Part shown: positions 18,301 to 33,300 of the stretch, piece after piece | Layout of the letters: each line of letters opens with the position of its first letter | Position numbering within the stretch: position 1 is the first letter of the stretch | Assembly: GCA_021786295.1 (NCBI GenBank) | Contig: JAJYNO010000009.1 | Coordinates: 62,001 to 126,000, forward strand | Origin: a bacterium | GTDB lineage: Bacteria > Elusimicrobiota > Elusimicrobia > Elusimicrobiales > UBA9959 | DNA length: 64,000 nucleotides | Reading direction: 5' to 3' | Translations under genes and position numbers: made by a program | The notes under the pieces: generated by a model | What the model saw: the letters and a program-made list of their open reading frames with translations, nothing else | Databases searched by the model: none | Told to the model about the DNA's origin: nothing

Positions 18301-21300
18301 ACATCCAGGGCGACTCCTACATAATCATGTCCAGGGCCAAGGACACCGCGCTCCCCGCCGGCAACACGCAGCAGGCCTTCGTGGACGGCTTCTCCTCCTT
18401 CACGGTGGTATGGGACGTCAATCCGCCGTCGGTCGTTCTGACCAGCTACGGCGACACGCTCGGCACCGGGCGCATAAATCCCGGCGGGGACTGGACCCTC
18501 TACGGCACCGCCTACGACTCCCCCGGCGGGGTCACCAGCGTGACCAACGTCAAGCTGCGCATAGCCAGGCTGGAGGGAGCCACCACCTATTACTGGACCG
18601 GCCTGGACTGGGGGACCACGCCTTCGGAGGTCCAGCCGGACGCCTTCACGCCTCCCAACTGGGACTACACGCTGCCGGCGGCGCAGCTGCCTTCCGACGA
18701 AAAGTACATGCTCTTCACGCGCGGCATAGACAACGCAGTGCCGCCCAACTCCGGCTCCTTCGGCGCGGAGACGGACGTGATCCTGGACACCACGCCGCCG
18801 CTGGTGCAGATAACCTCGCCTACGGCCCTGGCCGAGGGCTCGCCGTTCAGCATCTACGGCACGGCCGACGCGAGCCTGGCCGGGCAGAACTACACCCAGA
18901 TCAGGTTCTCCACCGGCACCGGCCTGAGCACCCAGTACTGGACCGGCGCCGGCTGGACCGCGGCGCCCGATACCTGGATACAGACCGTCAAACTGGGCGA
19001 CACCTCCTGGTATTACACCCTTCCGGCGGCCATGCTGGCCAGCGACGTCTCCTATACCGCCTCGGCCCGGACCCTGGACTACGCCGGCAACTATTCCGCC
19101 GTCTATTCCACCTACGTCTTCACCTACGACACGGTGCCGCCCTACGTGACCCTGTCCTTCCCGGCTGACGGGGCGGCGTATTCGAACATAAAAGTGTCGA
19201 CACCTATAGCCGGCACCTCCAACCAGAACGACCAGACGAACCCCTATTCCAAGGTCAGCGCCGTTTACGTGCAGGTGAAGGACCTTTCCAATACCACCTG
19301 TTTCGACGGCTCAGCTTTCTCGGCCTGTCCCTCGTGGCAGCTCGCGGGGGGGACCCTGGACAACTGGAGCTACAACAGCCCGTCGCTCGGCTTCATCGGG
19401 AACCGGCAGTACTACATAGAGGCCAAGGCCGTCGACTACGCCGGCAACGAGTCGGCGCACGCCGCGGCCACGATAAAGTTCGACGTGGACAAGCCGACGT
19501 CGACCATAACCTACCCGCTGCAGGGCTACACCACCGGCTTTACGCAGGTCCGCGGCCAGGCGGCCGACGCGGCCGATACCTACCGGGCGGACCTGGGCAC
19601 CTATACCGTCAACGTCGCCTTCCAGCTGGTCGGCGGCAGCTGGTGGAACGGCTCCGCTTTCACCGCCGCGGACCCGGTCTGGTACCAGGCCTACGCTGAC
19701 ACTTCGCCGTACAACATCGGCAAGACCACGGTCACCTGGAGCTATAACCTGCCGGCGGCGCTGTCCGTCTATCTGGCGGACCCCGGGAACCAGAACTCCA
19801 ATTACCGCGTCGTCTCCTGGTGCTACGACCTGGCCCTCAACCCTGAATACGGCCCGCCGGGGGCGCAGCCAAAGACCGGGGACGTCCCGGCCGGGGACGG
19901 CGTGACGCTCACGTACGACAACCAGAAGCCGGTCAGCTATATCACGCTGCCTTCCCTGGCGAGCTATAATTCGCTGCCCTCCATAACCGGCACTTCGGGC
20001 GACAGCGTCGGCGTCGCGATAAAGCAGACCTGGATCACCGTCTATATGCCGGCGCTGGGCAAGTATTACGACCCGTCGCTGAGCCCGCCGTGGTCGCCCC
20101 CCGGCTCCGACGAGAATTCCGCGCCGTGGCTGTCCCCGCAGGAGACGGTGTACCAGAGCTCCTCGTCCTGGACCTACGCCATACAGGACTCCACCTGGAC
20201 CAGCGGCGCCACCTACCGCATCCGCGCCAGGGCCCTGGACGTGGCCGGGAACTACGACACCGTCTACACCACGGCCACCTTCCTCTACGACAACCAGGCC
20301 CCGATCTCCACCGTGACGGTCCCGGCTGACGGGGCGAACCTGAACTACATGCCCGCCCAGCTGCAGGGCACCAGCTACGACCCGGGCTCTTCCGGGGTCT
20401 CCAGCATAGCCCTCTACATAACGCGCGACTCGGACGGGCAGTACTGGAACGGCATCAACGGCTGGTCGCCCACGCCGCAGATGCTGACGGCGTCGCCGCC
20501 TTTCGACAACTGGACTTCGGCCATAAACCCGGCCATGTTCACCGGCAACGACGGCGTGCGCTTCTACGTGCAGACCAACGCCCGCGACGCGGCCGGCAAC
20601 CAGGAGGGCTACGGCGTCAAGTCCTCGTTCGTCTACGACGTGACGCCCCCGACCTCCACCATCGCCTACCCGTACAACAACGGCTATATCAGCCAGACCG
20701 GCAACATAAACGGCGGTTCCTACGACAGGCCGGACGGCATGGTGCGCGACGAACTGGTGCGGATACAGGACATTAATCCCTCTTCGGCGAATTACCTGAA
20801 GTACTACAGCGTCGCCGGCTCCTCCTGGACCTCCGCCGTGACCGCCAACAGCGCGCTGAACTACGGCTCGCTCAGTCCCGGCGCCACCTGGTGGCAGCTG
20901 AACGCCGCGCCCTGGCAGAGCGGCGAGACCTACGAAATAAGCGCCTGGGCTGCGGACAAGGCCGGCAACTTCCAGGTGACGTACGCCACCGCCACCGCGG
21001 TGAAGGCCGACTTCACGCCCCCGACCTCTACCGTGACCTACCCGGTGAACGGCGTGGACGTCCATTCCGAGCTCACCAGCATCTCCGGGTCCGCCTCCGA
21101 CGTTCCGCCCGGCATGCTGGACAAGGTGCTGGTCTCCTACTACTGCGAGGACACCAATTATCCGGCCATCTACGGCAAGTACTGGAACAGCGCCGACGCG
21201 GCCTGGGACTCCTCCAACCCCGTTTTCTATCCGGCCGCGATAAACGGCGACACCTGGTATACGACGGGGGCCTCCACCCCGACCTGGTACAACAACAAGA

Positions 21301-24300
21301 ACGGCGTCTGGTACAGGGTCTTCGCCAAGGCCGTGGACCAGGCCGGCAACGCGGTGGCCGATCCCGGCCAGGCCCTGCCCGATTCCCCGGAGATACATTT
21401 CCGCCTGTTCCCGCCGCCGCCGGTGTCGTACATAATCACGCCGCCGGCCGGGGTGCCGAACTACAGCGCCGTCCCGACCATCTCCGGCACGGCCGTCTAC
21501 GCCACCACGGTGGCCGTGCGCATAATAGATTACGGCCCGGACCTGACGTACAACTCCGGGAACGACGACCTGGTCTGGGACGGCACGGCCTGGGTGTCCA
21601 CCAGCACCGCCTGGGCCACGACGGTGGGCTATCTCGGGGTGGACAGCTTCTCCGCACCCAACTGGAGCATCACCGTCCCGTCCTGGAACGGCAACCGGCG
21701 CTACCGGGTGATCTCCAGGGCCTACGACGGCGTCAACGACGTCTACGAGACGGTCACCCCGGACCAGGGGAACGAGTTCATCCTGGACACCTCCAACCCA
21801 GCCGCCGGCGTGACCGCCCCGTCGACCACTTATCTGCACTCGCTGAACGCGCTGGCCGGCACGGCCTCCGACGTGGCGCCAGGCACGGTGGTTTCCGGCT
21901 ATTTCCGGGTGAAGCGCCAGGCGTCCGCGCAGTACTGGAACTGGCAGGCCTCCACTTTCACGGCGCTGTCGGGCCAGTATACCGACCTGACGGCCGTCCC
22001 CAGCTGGAACAGCACCCTGGGCGTTTACCTGCTGAACTACACTACGGATTATTTCCAGAGCGGCGCGGCCTTCGAGCCGAACCAGTCGTACGTGGCGCAG
22101 CTCTCGGTGACCGACAAGGCCGGGAACGCCGGCTCCGCCGCGGACATGCCGTTCACGATAGACGTGGCCTCCCCCACCGCGTACATAACCATCCCGTACG
22201 ACGCCAACAACAGCGGCATACGCCGTATGGACTCCATCAGCGGCACGGCGGCCGACAATTTCGCCAACGCCAACGTGTCCATCGCCATTCAGGAGCAGGA
22301 CTACCACCTCTGGTACAGCAACTCCGCGCAGGGCTTCGTGAGCTCGGCGCAGCCGATCTGGATCTCGCTGCTGAACAACACCAGCGGCTACCTGTCCGCC
22401 TCCGCGACGAGCTGGACTTACGCCCCGGCGGGCTTCGACAGCAGGTTCTCGGCCGGGTCCGACGGCGACACCTACCTGGTGCTGGCCAGGGCCCAGGACA
22501 TGGCCGGCAACGTCCAGGACCAGTTCGCCTCCCCGGTCTCCTCGACGGTCATAAAGATAGACAAGGCCCCGCCCTCCTCCTATTTCGCGTTCCCGGCGGA
22601 CGATTCCGGCGCCGGGACAGGCCGCTACAACAGCTCCTCGCTGGGCTTCGTCAACGGCACCGCCGCCGACAATTATTACACCGTCAACAACGCCGGCGTG
22701 GCGGAGGTGGAGCTGAGGCTGTCCTACCTGCAGGGCGGGACCACCTATTACTGGGACGGCTCCAACTTCGTGTCCGGCGGCGGGTTCGACACTACCGCCT
22801 GGCAGCCGATAACCCCGAGCGGCTCGGCCCCGGTCTGGAGCTGGGTGTACGCCCACCCGGTGACGATGCCCGGGGACCGCGAGTACAGAGCGGAAGCCAG
22901 GGCCATGGACGACGCGCGGCTGGACGACGACACCGGGGACGGCAACTGGCAGGTCAACTACACCACCGTCAACTTCATTGTCGACGACACGCCGCCGCTG
23001 GTCGCCGTCACCACCCCGACGGCTTCCGCGCTGTCCCAGCTGCAGGGCATAGGCGGCACCGCCGACGCCTCCATAGCCGGCTTCAGCGGCGCGCAGGTGC
23101 GCATCTCCACCAGCTCCGGCGCCAGCTATTGGAACGGCTCGGGCTGGACCTCCTCCCCGGTCTGGCTGAACGCGGCTAAACTGGGGAACACCTCCTGGTA
23201 CTACACGGTGGACCAGGCGATGCTGCAGGACAACGCCGTCTACACCGTGGAGGCCATGGCGAAGGATTACGCCGGCAACTATTCCAGCGTCTACTCCACC
23301 TACACCTTTACCTACGACACGACCGGGCCTTCCGTCTCCGTCTCGTACCCGGTCAACGGCGCGGCCTATTCCGGGGTGCTGACCTCCACGCCCATAGCGG
23401 GCTCCTCCTCCAGTTCCCAGTCCGCCCCCAACACCGGCGTCAGCACGGTGGCCGTCGCCATCAGCGAGCTGGACAGCCTGAACCATTATATAGACTGCTT
23501 CGACGGCTCGGCCTTCTCGGCCTGCGCCTCGCCGGTCTGGCTGCCGGCGCAGTCCGCCGGCGGCTCCAACTGGCAGTTCAACAGCCCGGCGCTGTCCTTC
23601 GCCGACGACCACAAGTACCACGTGGAGGCCAGGGCGCAGGACGTGGCCGGGAACTACTCGGCCGTCCAGGGCGTGGACTTCCGTTACGACGTGGACCCGC
23701 CCACCTCGACGATAGTCTCCCCGGGCTCCGGCTATATAAACGCGTGGAGCCAGATAACCGGCTACGCCTGGGACAACTACAACAACAACAGGGTTTACGA
23801 CGCGGGTTTCGGCACCTATACCGTGCTGGTGGCCATAAGGAGGGTCGGCGGCTCCTGGTGGACCGGCAGCGCCTTCAACGGCGGCGGCCCCTCCTGGCTG
23901 GAGGCGTCCGTCGATACCTCGGCCTACTCGCAGGGCTATACCACCTATACCTGGACCTACAGCATGCCCTCCGCCCTGCAGACGGCCATCGTCAGCGCCA
24001 GGACCAACGATTATTACGTCGTGCCCTGGTCCTACGACCTGGCGCTGAACCCGGAGTACGGTCCGGCCAACGGGCAGCCGGCGGCCGGGGACATCCCCGC
24101 GGGCGTCGGCCGGATAGTCCATTTCGACAACGACGTCCCGGTGGCCGTCGCCACCTCGCCCGTGAACATCTCCGCCCAGAACAACGTGCCGTACATCTAC
24201 GGCGTGGCCACCGATACCGGCGTGATAGCCGGCGTGCAGGTGCTGGTCAAGGCCCGCGGCTCCTGGAACGCCGAGTGGGACGGCGGGACGACGGGCACCA

Positions 24301-27300
24301 ACAGCGACTGGGACAACACCAGCTACGCGTACTGGAGTACGGCCACCCTTACCAACGGCGCCTGGTCGCTGGCCCTGCCGCCGCTGAATCCCGTCAATAA
24401 CTACAAGCTTTCGGTCTGGGCCCGCGCCTACGACCTGGCGGGCAACTGGCAGGCCACGCCGACCAACACTCAGATACTCAACAACCAGAACGCCGACGGC
24501 TCGGCCGCCTACTATTTCGACTACGACACCACGCTGCCGCAGACCGGCGTCACCGCGCCGGACAGGTATGCGCTGAACGTGGCCACCGGGATGATCGCCG
24601 GCACGGCCTTCGACGCCGGCATAGAGCCCAGCGGCGTGGCCTACGTCTACCTGCGCCTGCACCGCTCCGACGGGGCCTACTGGCACTTCATAAACGGCAA
24701 CTGGACCGACGCCACCGCCAGCGACAACTTCCTGGCCGGCTTCGGCAGCCCCTGGGCCGAGCCTATAACGCCGTCCTCCCAGGACGACGGCTACCGCTAC
24801 GACGTCTACACCCTGGCCGTGGACAACGCCCAGAACAACTCCGCGAAGCAGTATTTCTCCACGTTCACGTTCATCGTGGACGAGACCCCGCCGGCCTCCA
24901 GGATAACCTTCCCGGCCAACAACAGCTTCATCGGCGCGGTCCCGGCCATCACCGGCACGGCCGACGACTCGGTGGAGGACCTGCACGGCTGGACAGCTCC
25001 GCGCGACTTCGAATCCGGCATCAGTTCCTCCACCGGGGTGCAGGTGGCCCTGCAGCGCCTGACGGACGGGCTCTGGTGGGACGGCGCCGGCTTCACTCTC
25101 TCCTCCAGGCAGTGGAACCCGGTCTCCTTCTCCGGCACCTCCTCCGGCACCTGGAGCTATTCGCTGCCGGCCGGGGCCATAGCGGACGGCACGACCTATT
25201 ACGCCATGAGCCGGTCCCAGGATATCGCGGGGAATCTCGAGACGCAGTACACGACCAACTATTTCACCGGCGACGTGACCCCGCCGGTTTCCATGGCCTA
25301 CGCGCCAAGCGGGACCACGGCGTCAGTCCCGCAGATAGTCGGCACGGCCTGGGATACCCCGCCCGGCCAGCTTAAGACCACCAACATGGTGATGCTCTCG
25401 CTGAAGGAGGTCGACCCGGTCGTCAGCTGCTACGACAACGGGCTGAACCTGTTCGTCGCCTGCCCCGGCGGGCTGTACCCGAACAACAGGATCTGGTTCA
25501 CCACCGGCACGCTGACGGTGAGCCCGGACCCGACCCAGCTCAGCACCTGGACCTGGAACACCTCGGCCATAGGCTGGACCAACTCCGCCCAGTACAACGT
25601 CATAGCCCTGGCCATAGACAAGGCCGGCAACCAGAAGGCCTACGGCACCGTGGAGAACCCGGACATCAGCTTCACGCTCGTGACCCCGCAGGCCATGGCT
25701 ACGATAGCCACGCCCCTGGGCCCCGACGACAAGAACTACATGGCCACCGACATCCCCAGCGTCAGCGGCACCGGCTCCAACCTGAGGGCGGTGGACAGCG
25801 TGCAGATAAGGCTGGAGAGGCTGATAGGGAGCACCAGCTGGTGGTACGAACCTTCCCTTTCCTGGGTGAGCCAGGATACCTGGACCTGGTACAGCAGCAG
25901 CGACCAGAGCTGGCAGCAGCACATAAGCTCGGTCGCGTTCTCGGTGGACAACGCCTCCTACACCTTCGTCGTCACCCCGTACAACTCCACCGGCCAGACC
26001 GGCACCGACGCCACGAGGCGGGTAGTGATAGACAACACCAAGCCGGTGGGTTCCATACTGTATCCCGGCACGCCGTACATCAACGCCATGGGCGTTCTTT
26101 ACGGCACGGCCACCGACCCCAACAATATTACCCAGCCTTCCCTGCAGAAGGACTTCGGCGGCGACGTCTACGTCAGGATAAAGAACGTCGAGAACGGCTA
26201 TTACTGGACCGGCTCCAGTTTCACGGCGACCGTGACGAACATAGAGACCAGCTATTCCCCGCAGACCGTGGTCAGCTGGTCAACGGCCACGGCGGTCACC
26301 GCGGGGCTGCAGGACGGGCAGCGCTACCAGGTGCTGCTGCTGCCCAAGGACAAGGCCGGGAACATGGAGAGCAACGAGAGCGCGATGCCCTCGTACCAGG
26401 TGCTTTACGACACCAATCCCCCGTCGGCCTATTTCTCCTTCCCCGGCAACAGGCAGGTGCTGCGCAGCCTTACTGCCATCACCGGAACGGCTTACGACCC
26501 GATCGGCGCCTACTCCCCGTACATGAAATCGGACCTCAACAACGTGCAGCTGCAGATCTACGACGAACAGGGGGTGAAGTGGTGGGCCGACGGGGCCGGC
26601 GGCTTCACGATCACCGGATCGAGCTTCAACGTGGTTTCCGGCACGGACACCTGGAGCTATTCTCCTCCGAACCTGGTCTCCGCGCTGACCTCCGGAAAAT
26701 ATTACGTGATCCAGGCCATGGCCACCGACCGCGCCGGCAACCAGCAGACGGGCTTCACCGACGTGGTCTCGTCCAGGGTCTTCATCTGGGACACCACGCC
26801 GCCGACCTCGGCCATAGCGCAGCCCGCCGACCAGGGCACCTATATGCCCGGCGCGCTGACCGGGGTGAACGCCCTGAGCGGCACGGCCACCGACTCCCCG
26901 CTGCCGTTCGTCGGCGTCCGGCTGAGCACGCCGCAGGTCAACCTGAGCTATATCGACGGCGGGACCACCTACTACTGGACCGGGTCGTCCTTCAGCTCGT
27001 ACACGGTCACGTTCGACGGCGCCTGGCAGGACGCCATCGGCACTGACACCTGGCATTATCCTTTCGACGGGGCCAACTGGGTCTCGGACAAACTGTACAC
27101 GCTTTACGTGCGCGCCTTCGACCTGGCCGAGCCGCTCGGCCCCAACGGCGGCAACGAGCAGAACCCGTGGACGGTGCACCAGTTCGTGGTGGACGGCACG
27201 CCGCCGGTCTCCAGGATAACCGTCCCGCAGGACGGCAGCTTCATCCAGAACTCGCTGCCGGCCATCTCCGGCACCAGTTACGGCGGTCTTTCCGGCCTCG

Positions 27301-30300
27301 CCTCTCCTCCGTCCGGCCTGAAACTGCGGATCTCGCACGTGATAGGAGCGCAGACCTACTATTGGAGCGGGACCGCGGCCGGCGGCTGGAGCACGACTCC
27401 GGTCGATCTGCCGGTAAATTATACGGCTTCGGCCTCCACCATAACCTGGAGCTACCCGCCGGCCACCTACGACCCTCCGGACATCTCCACCAACAATCAC
27501 GTGTATACCGTCTCCGTGGCCGGACTGGACAAGGCCGGCAACCAGGAGGCGTATAATTCCGTCAACGTCACCTCGGATTTCAACTACCCGAGCATCAGCA
27601 TCTCCACGCCCATGGCCGGGGCCGACGCCTTCTACGGCGCCGCGCGCCCCACCGGCCAGCTGGCCGGGGATTCGCTGGACGCCCCCGCGGGAGTGGCCCC
27701 GCCGATAACGACGGAGATCACCGACCTGTCGGAGAGCGGGGCGGTCAAGCCCAAGTGGGACGGCGCGGCCTGGTCGGTCGTCAATTCCACCTGGCTGGCC
27801 GTCAGCGGCCTCAGCCCCTGGTCCTACTCGCCGCCGGCCTGGCCGGCCAACAAGCGCTTCAGGGTGGAGCTCTACGCCGTGGACAACGCCGGCAACCAGG
27901 TCCCGCCCGGCACGTACGTGCGCGAGTTCATCTACGACGTCAACACGCCGTCGAGCACGATCCTGTCCCCGTCCTCGATATATCAGAACGCCTCGCAGGT
28001 GGCGTCCTTCTCCGGCACGGCCGTGGACTGGGTGAACAGCCCCTCCACCGAGGCCATGAGCGGCCTGGCCCCGCAGGGCGTGCAGGTGCAGATCGTCGAC
28101 AACTCGCAGACCGGCGTCACGTTCAACGGCACCGGTTTCGCCTCCGGGGACTACTGGCGCAACGCCCAGTTCACGCCCACGTCCCAGATCACGGACGCGG
28201 TGCTGGGGGTGAACATCGTCCAGGCCGCCGACTGGTCCTATCCGCCGGCCGGCGATTCCTGGCCGCCGGCGCTGGTGCAGGGGCACAGCTACACGGTGCG
28301 CTCCCGCGCGCTGGACCGCGCCGGCAATCAGGAGAACTACCAGGAGCGGACCTTCACCTACGACGCCTCCGCCCCCACGACCACGATCACGATGCCCGGC
28401 AATTTCGCCTATGCCTCGCTGCCGCTGAGCTCCGGCACGCTGCGCGAGGACTACAGCTACGTCCCGCCCGGCGGCATACAGCTGCTGTTCAAGCGGAACT
28501 CGGACAGTCAGTACTGGACGGGTTCCGGCTGGGGGGCTTTCGCCGCCGCCGATTGGCTCGACGCCACCTCCGTCTACCAGTCCTCCTGGACCTACGCGGA
28601 CGCGGCGCTCTCCAACTATTTCAACACGCTTTCCGGTTCGCTGGATTTCACCGAATATATCCGCGGGACCGACGCCGCCGGCAACACCAATCTGCCGCAG
28701 ACCCCGGCCCCGTCCGGCGGCGTGGTCTTCAAGATGGACCATTTCGTGCCGGTCTCGCTGACCACGTACCCGGCGACCGGGAACGGCCAGCTGGTCTTCC
28801 GCAATACCCCGGTCTCGGCACTGGCCGGCACCGCCTCCGATTACGATCCCGGCTCGCCCTCCGGCCTCAACGGCGTCTACGTGCGCATACGCCGCTACGA
28901 TTCCGGCGGCACTCCCTGCTACTACGACCAGACCTTCGGCAACTGGGTCACGGCGGCCGGCGGCTCGGAGTGGATGCCCCAGAACGCGGGGACCTTGTCC
29001 GCCTGGGCCAAGTCGCTGCCGGCCACCGCTTTCTCCGGCTCCAACGGCGGCGACTGCTATCCGGGCCTGGACAAGGGCGACGGGTTCCGCTTCGAAGTGC
29101 AGTCCTACGCGGTGGACAACACGCAGCCGGTCAACGGCGGGCCCAATACCGAGGTGAACTACTCCACGGCCTCGTTCCTGCTGGATTACAGCACGCCCAC
29201 GGCCGCGATACTCCAGCCCGCCGACCAGTCCTACCTGCGCAACATCTACCAGCTGGCCGGCACCGCGGCCGATCCGGTGGCCGGGGGGGGGATACCGTCC
29301 GGGCTCGCCTCCATCGAATACGAGCTGACCGACACCGACGCCAACCCGAACCGCTACTGGAACTTCAACGCGCTGCAGTGGCAGACGGCCTACGTTTCCA
29401 GCGTGACGGCTCCGGCCGCCAACTGGACCGTCACGTCCATCCCGAACAACAACCCGTCCGGCAACGATTCCTGGGCGGTGGGCCGCTCGAGCGCCACCTT
29501 CCAGCTCCGGATCAAGGTCTCCGACAAGGCCGGCAACTACTCCGGTTTCGCGAACAACGTCTCCACGTTCACGCTGGACCTGCTGCCGCCCGACTCGCAG
29601 ATCACGTCCCCGCCGACCCAGAACGGCTACTATCTCGCCGTCAGCAGCATAACCGGCACCGCGGCGGATTACAACTCCGGCGTCTCCACCGTGGCGCTGA
29701 GCGTGCAGCAGGACAACACGCAGGACGCCGACTGCACCAATACCGGGAACAACTCCTACTACTGGAACGGCTCCTCCTGGCAGGGCGGCCAGGTCTGGCT
29801 GCCGGTCAACTCCTACAATCCGGTGGGCGGCTCCTGGCGCTACGACGACGCGTCCAAGATAGTGTTCAACGCGTACTGCTATTACGTCGTAATGTCGAGC
29901 GCGGTGGACAACGTCGGCAACGGGCAGGTGACATGGGGTTCCCGCCGCTTCAAGTTCACGCCGCCGCCGGCCGTCACCCGCGTGCTGGTGCCGGCCAACG
30001 GGGTCTATTACCGCAACCTCTCGCAGGTCAGCGGCACGGCCAACGTGAACACCCAGTCCGTCTGGCTCAACGCCCGGCGGCTGCAGGACAACGACTACTG
30101 GAATTTCGGCTCCTCGTCGTGGCAGGTCGCCTTCTCCAGCGTCCAGGTGATCCCGGCGGCCGGCGCGTGGACGTTCGCCTCCTCGCTGCCTCCGCTGGTC
30201 ACGAACTCCTCCTACACCTTTACCGCGGTCGGCCTCAACGGTTCCGGGGTTTTCGAGGCCGCGCCGGTCACCAATCAGGTCTATTTCGATACGACGCCTC

Positions 30301-33300
30301 CTGTCTCCCTGGTGCTGCTGCCCTCCCAGACCCAGCTCTATTACAACTCGCTGCCCAAGCTGGGCGGTACCGCCCAGGACCCGCCCGGAGTCTCGCCGCC
30401 GGCTTCCGGCGTCAGCGGCGTCTGGGTCAGGATACAGGAGACCACAGGGCCCTATTCCGGGGACTACTGGGACAACTCCGCCTCCGCCTACACCCCGACC
30501 CAGACCGACAACAAGGCGGCCTACTACGTGGCGGCCTCCTCCTGGGATTTCACGGTCTCCTACCCTACGGCCGCGTTCACCGACGGCGCCGGCTATACGG
30601 CGCAGTCCTACTCGCTGGACAATACCTACGACAACGGCACGTTCAAGGGCACGCAGTCCCCTCTGTCGGCCCCGGTCGTCTTCAACTACGACGTAAGCGC
30701 CCCCACCGCCACGGTCACCTCGGTCTCTCCCGGGCAGGCGCGCTCTGCCGTGAGCGTGGCGAGCGGCGCGGTGCAGGAGACGATGGTCCTCTCCAACTTC
30801 GGCCAGCCGCCAGGCACCCAGATCAGCGAGGTCCGCCTGCATCTGCGCTATAACAACGTGAACAGCTATTGGAGCGGGTCCGGCTGGGTCCCCGCGGCCC
30901 CGGCCACGTATTTCGACGCCCAGGTCTTCCAGTCCTCCTGGACCTCCGCCGCGCTGCCGGTCTGGGCCGACGCCGGCTCCTACACGCTGTGGGCCGAGGC
31001 CATAGACAAGGCCGGCAACGACCAGACCAATTTCACCGCCAACGGCTCCTCCGTCACGTTCACGGTGGACAGTTCGGCTCCCGTAGTGGCGGTCCTCAAC
31101 CCCGTCCCCGGCAGCAAGATCTCCTCCGTGGCCTCGGTCACGGGGACGGCGAACGACCCGAACTGGAGCACCAATTCCGGGATAGCCGGGGCCTCCAACG
31201 TGCAGGTCCAGGTGTCCTACCTGTACGGCGGCAGCACCTATTACTACGACAACGCGCTCTCGTTCTCCTCGTACACCCTGGGCGACACCAATTCCTGGTG
31301 GCCGGCCACCAACTGGGCCGCCCAGGGGGCCTCCTCCGGGACCTGGACCTACGCCCCGGCCGGCCTCTCCTCGGCCATGGTGGGGGACAGGGTCTACAAG
31401 TTCCGGGCCAGGGCCCAGGACAACGCGGTGCCGGTCCCCAACCCGGCGGTCCTCACCGACAACGCGGCGTCCAATTCCGGCGTGATCTACGACGTGACGC
31501 CGCCGGTGTCCCGCATCACCCTCCCGAAGGACGGCTCGAAAATACGTTCGCTCTCCGCCATAACCGGAACGGCGCTGGACAACCTGGCCGGCATCTCCAC
31601 CCTGGGCCAGATCAGCGTCAGCATCGCGGCGCTCTCCCCCGTGGCCGGAAACTGGAACGGCGCCTCCCCGGGCGACTTCTCGCTGCCCTCGGAGACCTTC
31701 CAGCCGCTCAGCGGAGGCTCCCTGGCCGCCACCTACGACGGCCTCAACTGGAGCTTCACGGCCCCGGCCCTGAGCGACGGCTACACGTACCTGATGAAGG
31801 TCAAGGCCTCGGACGACGTCACGCCGCCGAACGTCGAGACGAACGTCTCTTCCGTGACGTTCACTTACGACATCACGCCGCCGGCAGCCGCCATAGTCTC
31901 CCCGGTCTCGCTGCCTAACTCCGGGGCCAACCTGAACGCTCTGGCCTCCGTGTCCGGCACCGCCTTCGAGCAGTTCACCCTCAAGTCCGCCTCCGTCTCG
32001 GTGCAGGAGGACGACACTCACCTGTACTACGACGCGCAGACTTCGACCTTCAACTCGGTGACGCAGAAATGGCTCACGGCCGGCATTTCCGGCACGGGCC
32101 CGAACTATACGTGGACGGTCCCGGCGCCGCCGCTGACGGACAACAAGAACTACAACCTGCAGGTGACCGCGATCGACGCGGCCGGCAACCAGCTCACGCC
32201 GCCCTCGGCCACGGTCATCAGGTACGACGTGACGCCGCCCGTCTCCCAGCCGGTCGCGCCCGCCAACGGCAGCTTCATCAACAAGCTGGCGTCGGTCGCC
32301 GGCACGGCCTCCGATCCCAATTCCAACCCCTCCGGGGTGGCGGGAACCCAGATAAGGGTGCAGCGCAATTCGGACGGGAAGTTCTGGACCGGGGCGACCT
32401 GGGGCTCCGAGACCTGGCTTTCCGGGGTTCCCGGGACGGCCTGGACCAAGTCCTCGCAGCTGCCGCCGTCCGACAACAACGTAGGCCTGACGGACGGCAA
32501 CGTCTATACCGTGACCTCCCGTTCCTACGACGTCGCCGCCAACACCCAGAGCGTCATACTGGCCGGCACCTCCTTCATGTTCGACGTTTCGAGCCCGACC
32601 GCCTTCGTGCAGCTGCCGCTCAACGGCGCCAGGTACAACGCGCTGCCCCAGCTCTCCGGCACGGCCGCCGACGCCAACAACGTGACTTTCCCGCAGGTGC
32701 GCATCTACGATATCCCGCTGGGCAAGTACTGGATGACCGGCACCGGCACCTGCGGCGGCGTCACGCTGCCCGGCTGGGTGGGCAACACCTGCCCCGCTTT
32801 CCCGGAGATCTGGAACGTCGCCGTGGGCTCTTCGGCGACCGGCGCCCCTTTCACCTGGAGCTACGACTCCTCGGGCGTGGCGTGGCCTAACCGCGACGCC
32901 GGGCTGCGCGTGGACCTGAAGGCGCAGGACGCGGCCGGGAACTATTCCGTCACCTCTTCCACGTTCAGCTTCGACAACGTGCCGCCCTCCTCGCTGATCC
33001 TCTACCCGCCGGTGGACGGCACGACGTATTCCTCGATGACCGCGATCTCCGGCACTTCTTACGACCTGACCTCCGCGATCAACGAGGTGGACATCCGCAT
33101 GTGGTACCTGTCCGGCGGCACCACCTACTACTGGAACCCGGTGGCCCCGCACTGGACCGCCTCCGACCCCGGCTGGTTCTCCATCCCCGACGGGCCCGGC
33201 TCAAAGGGCATAGACAACCCGTGGACCTACTCGGACCCCAACTACGACTTCGACGACCCGGGCACCAACAACTTCGCCTGGAAGGAGGGGACGAACGACC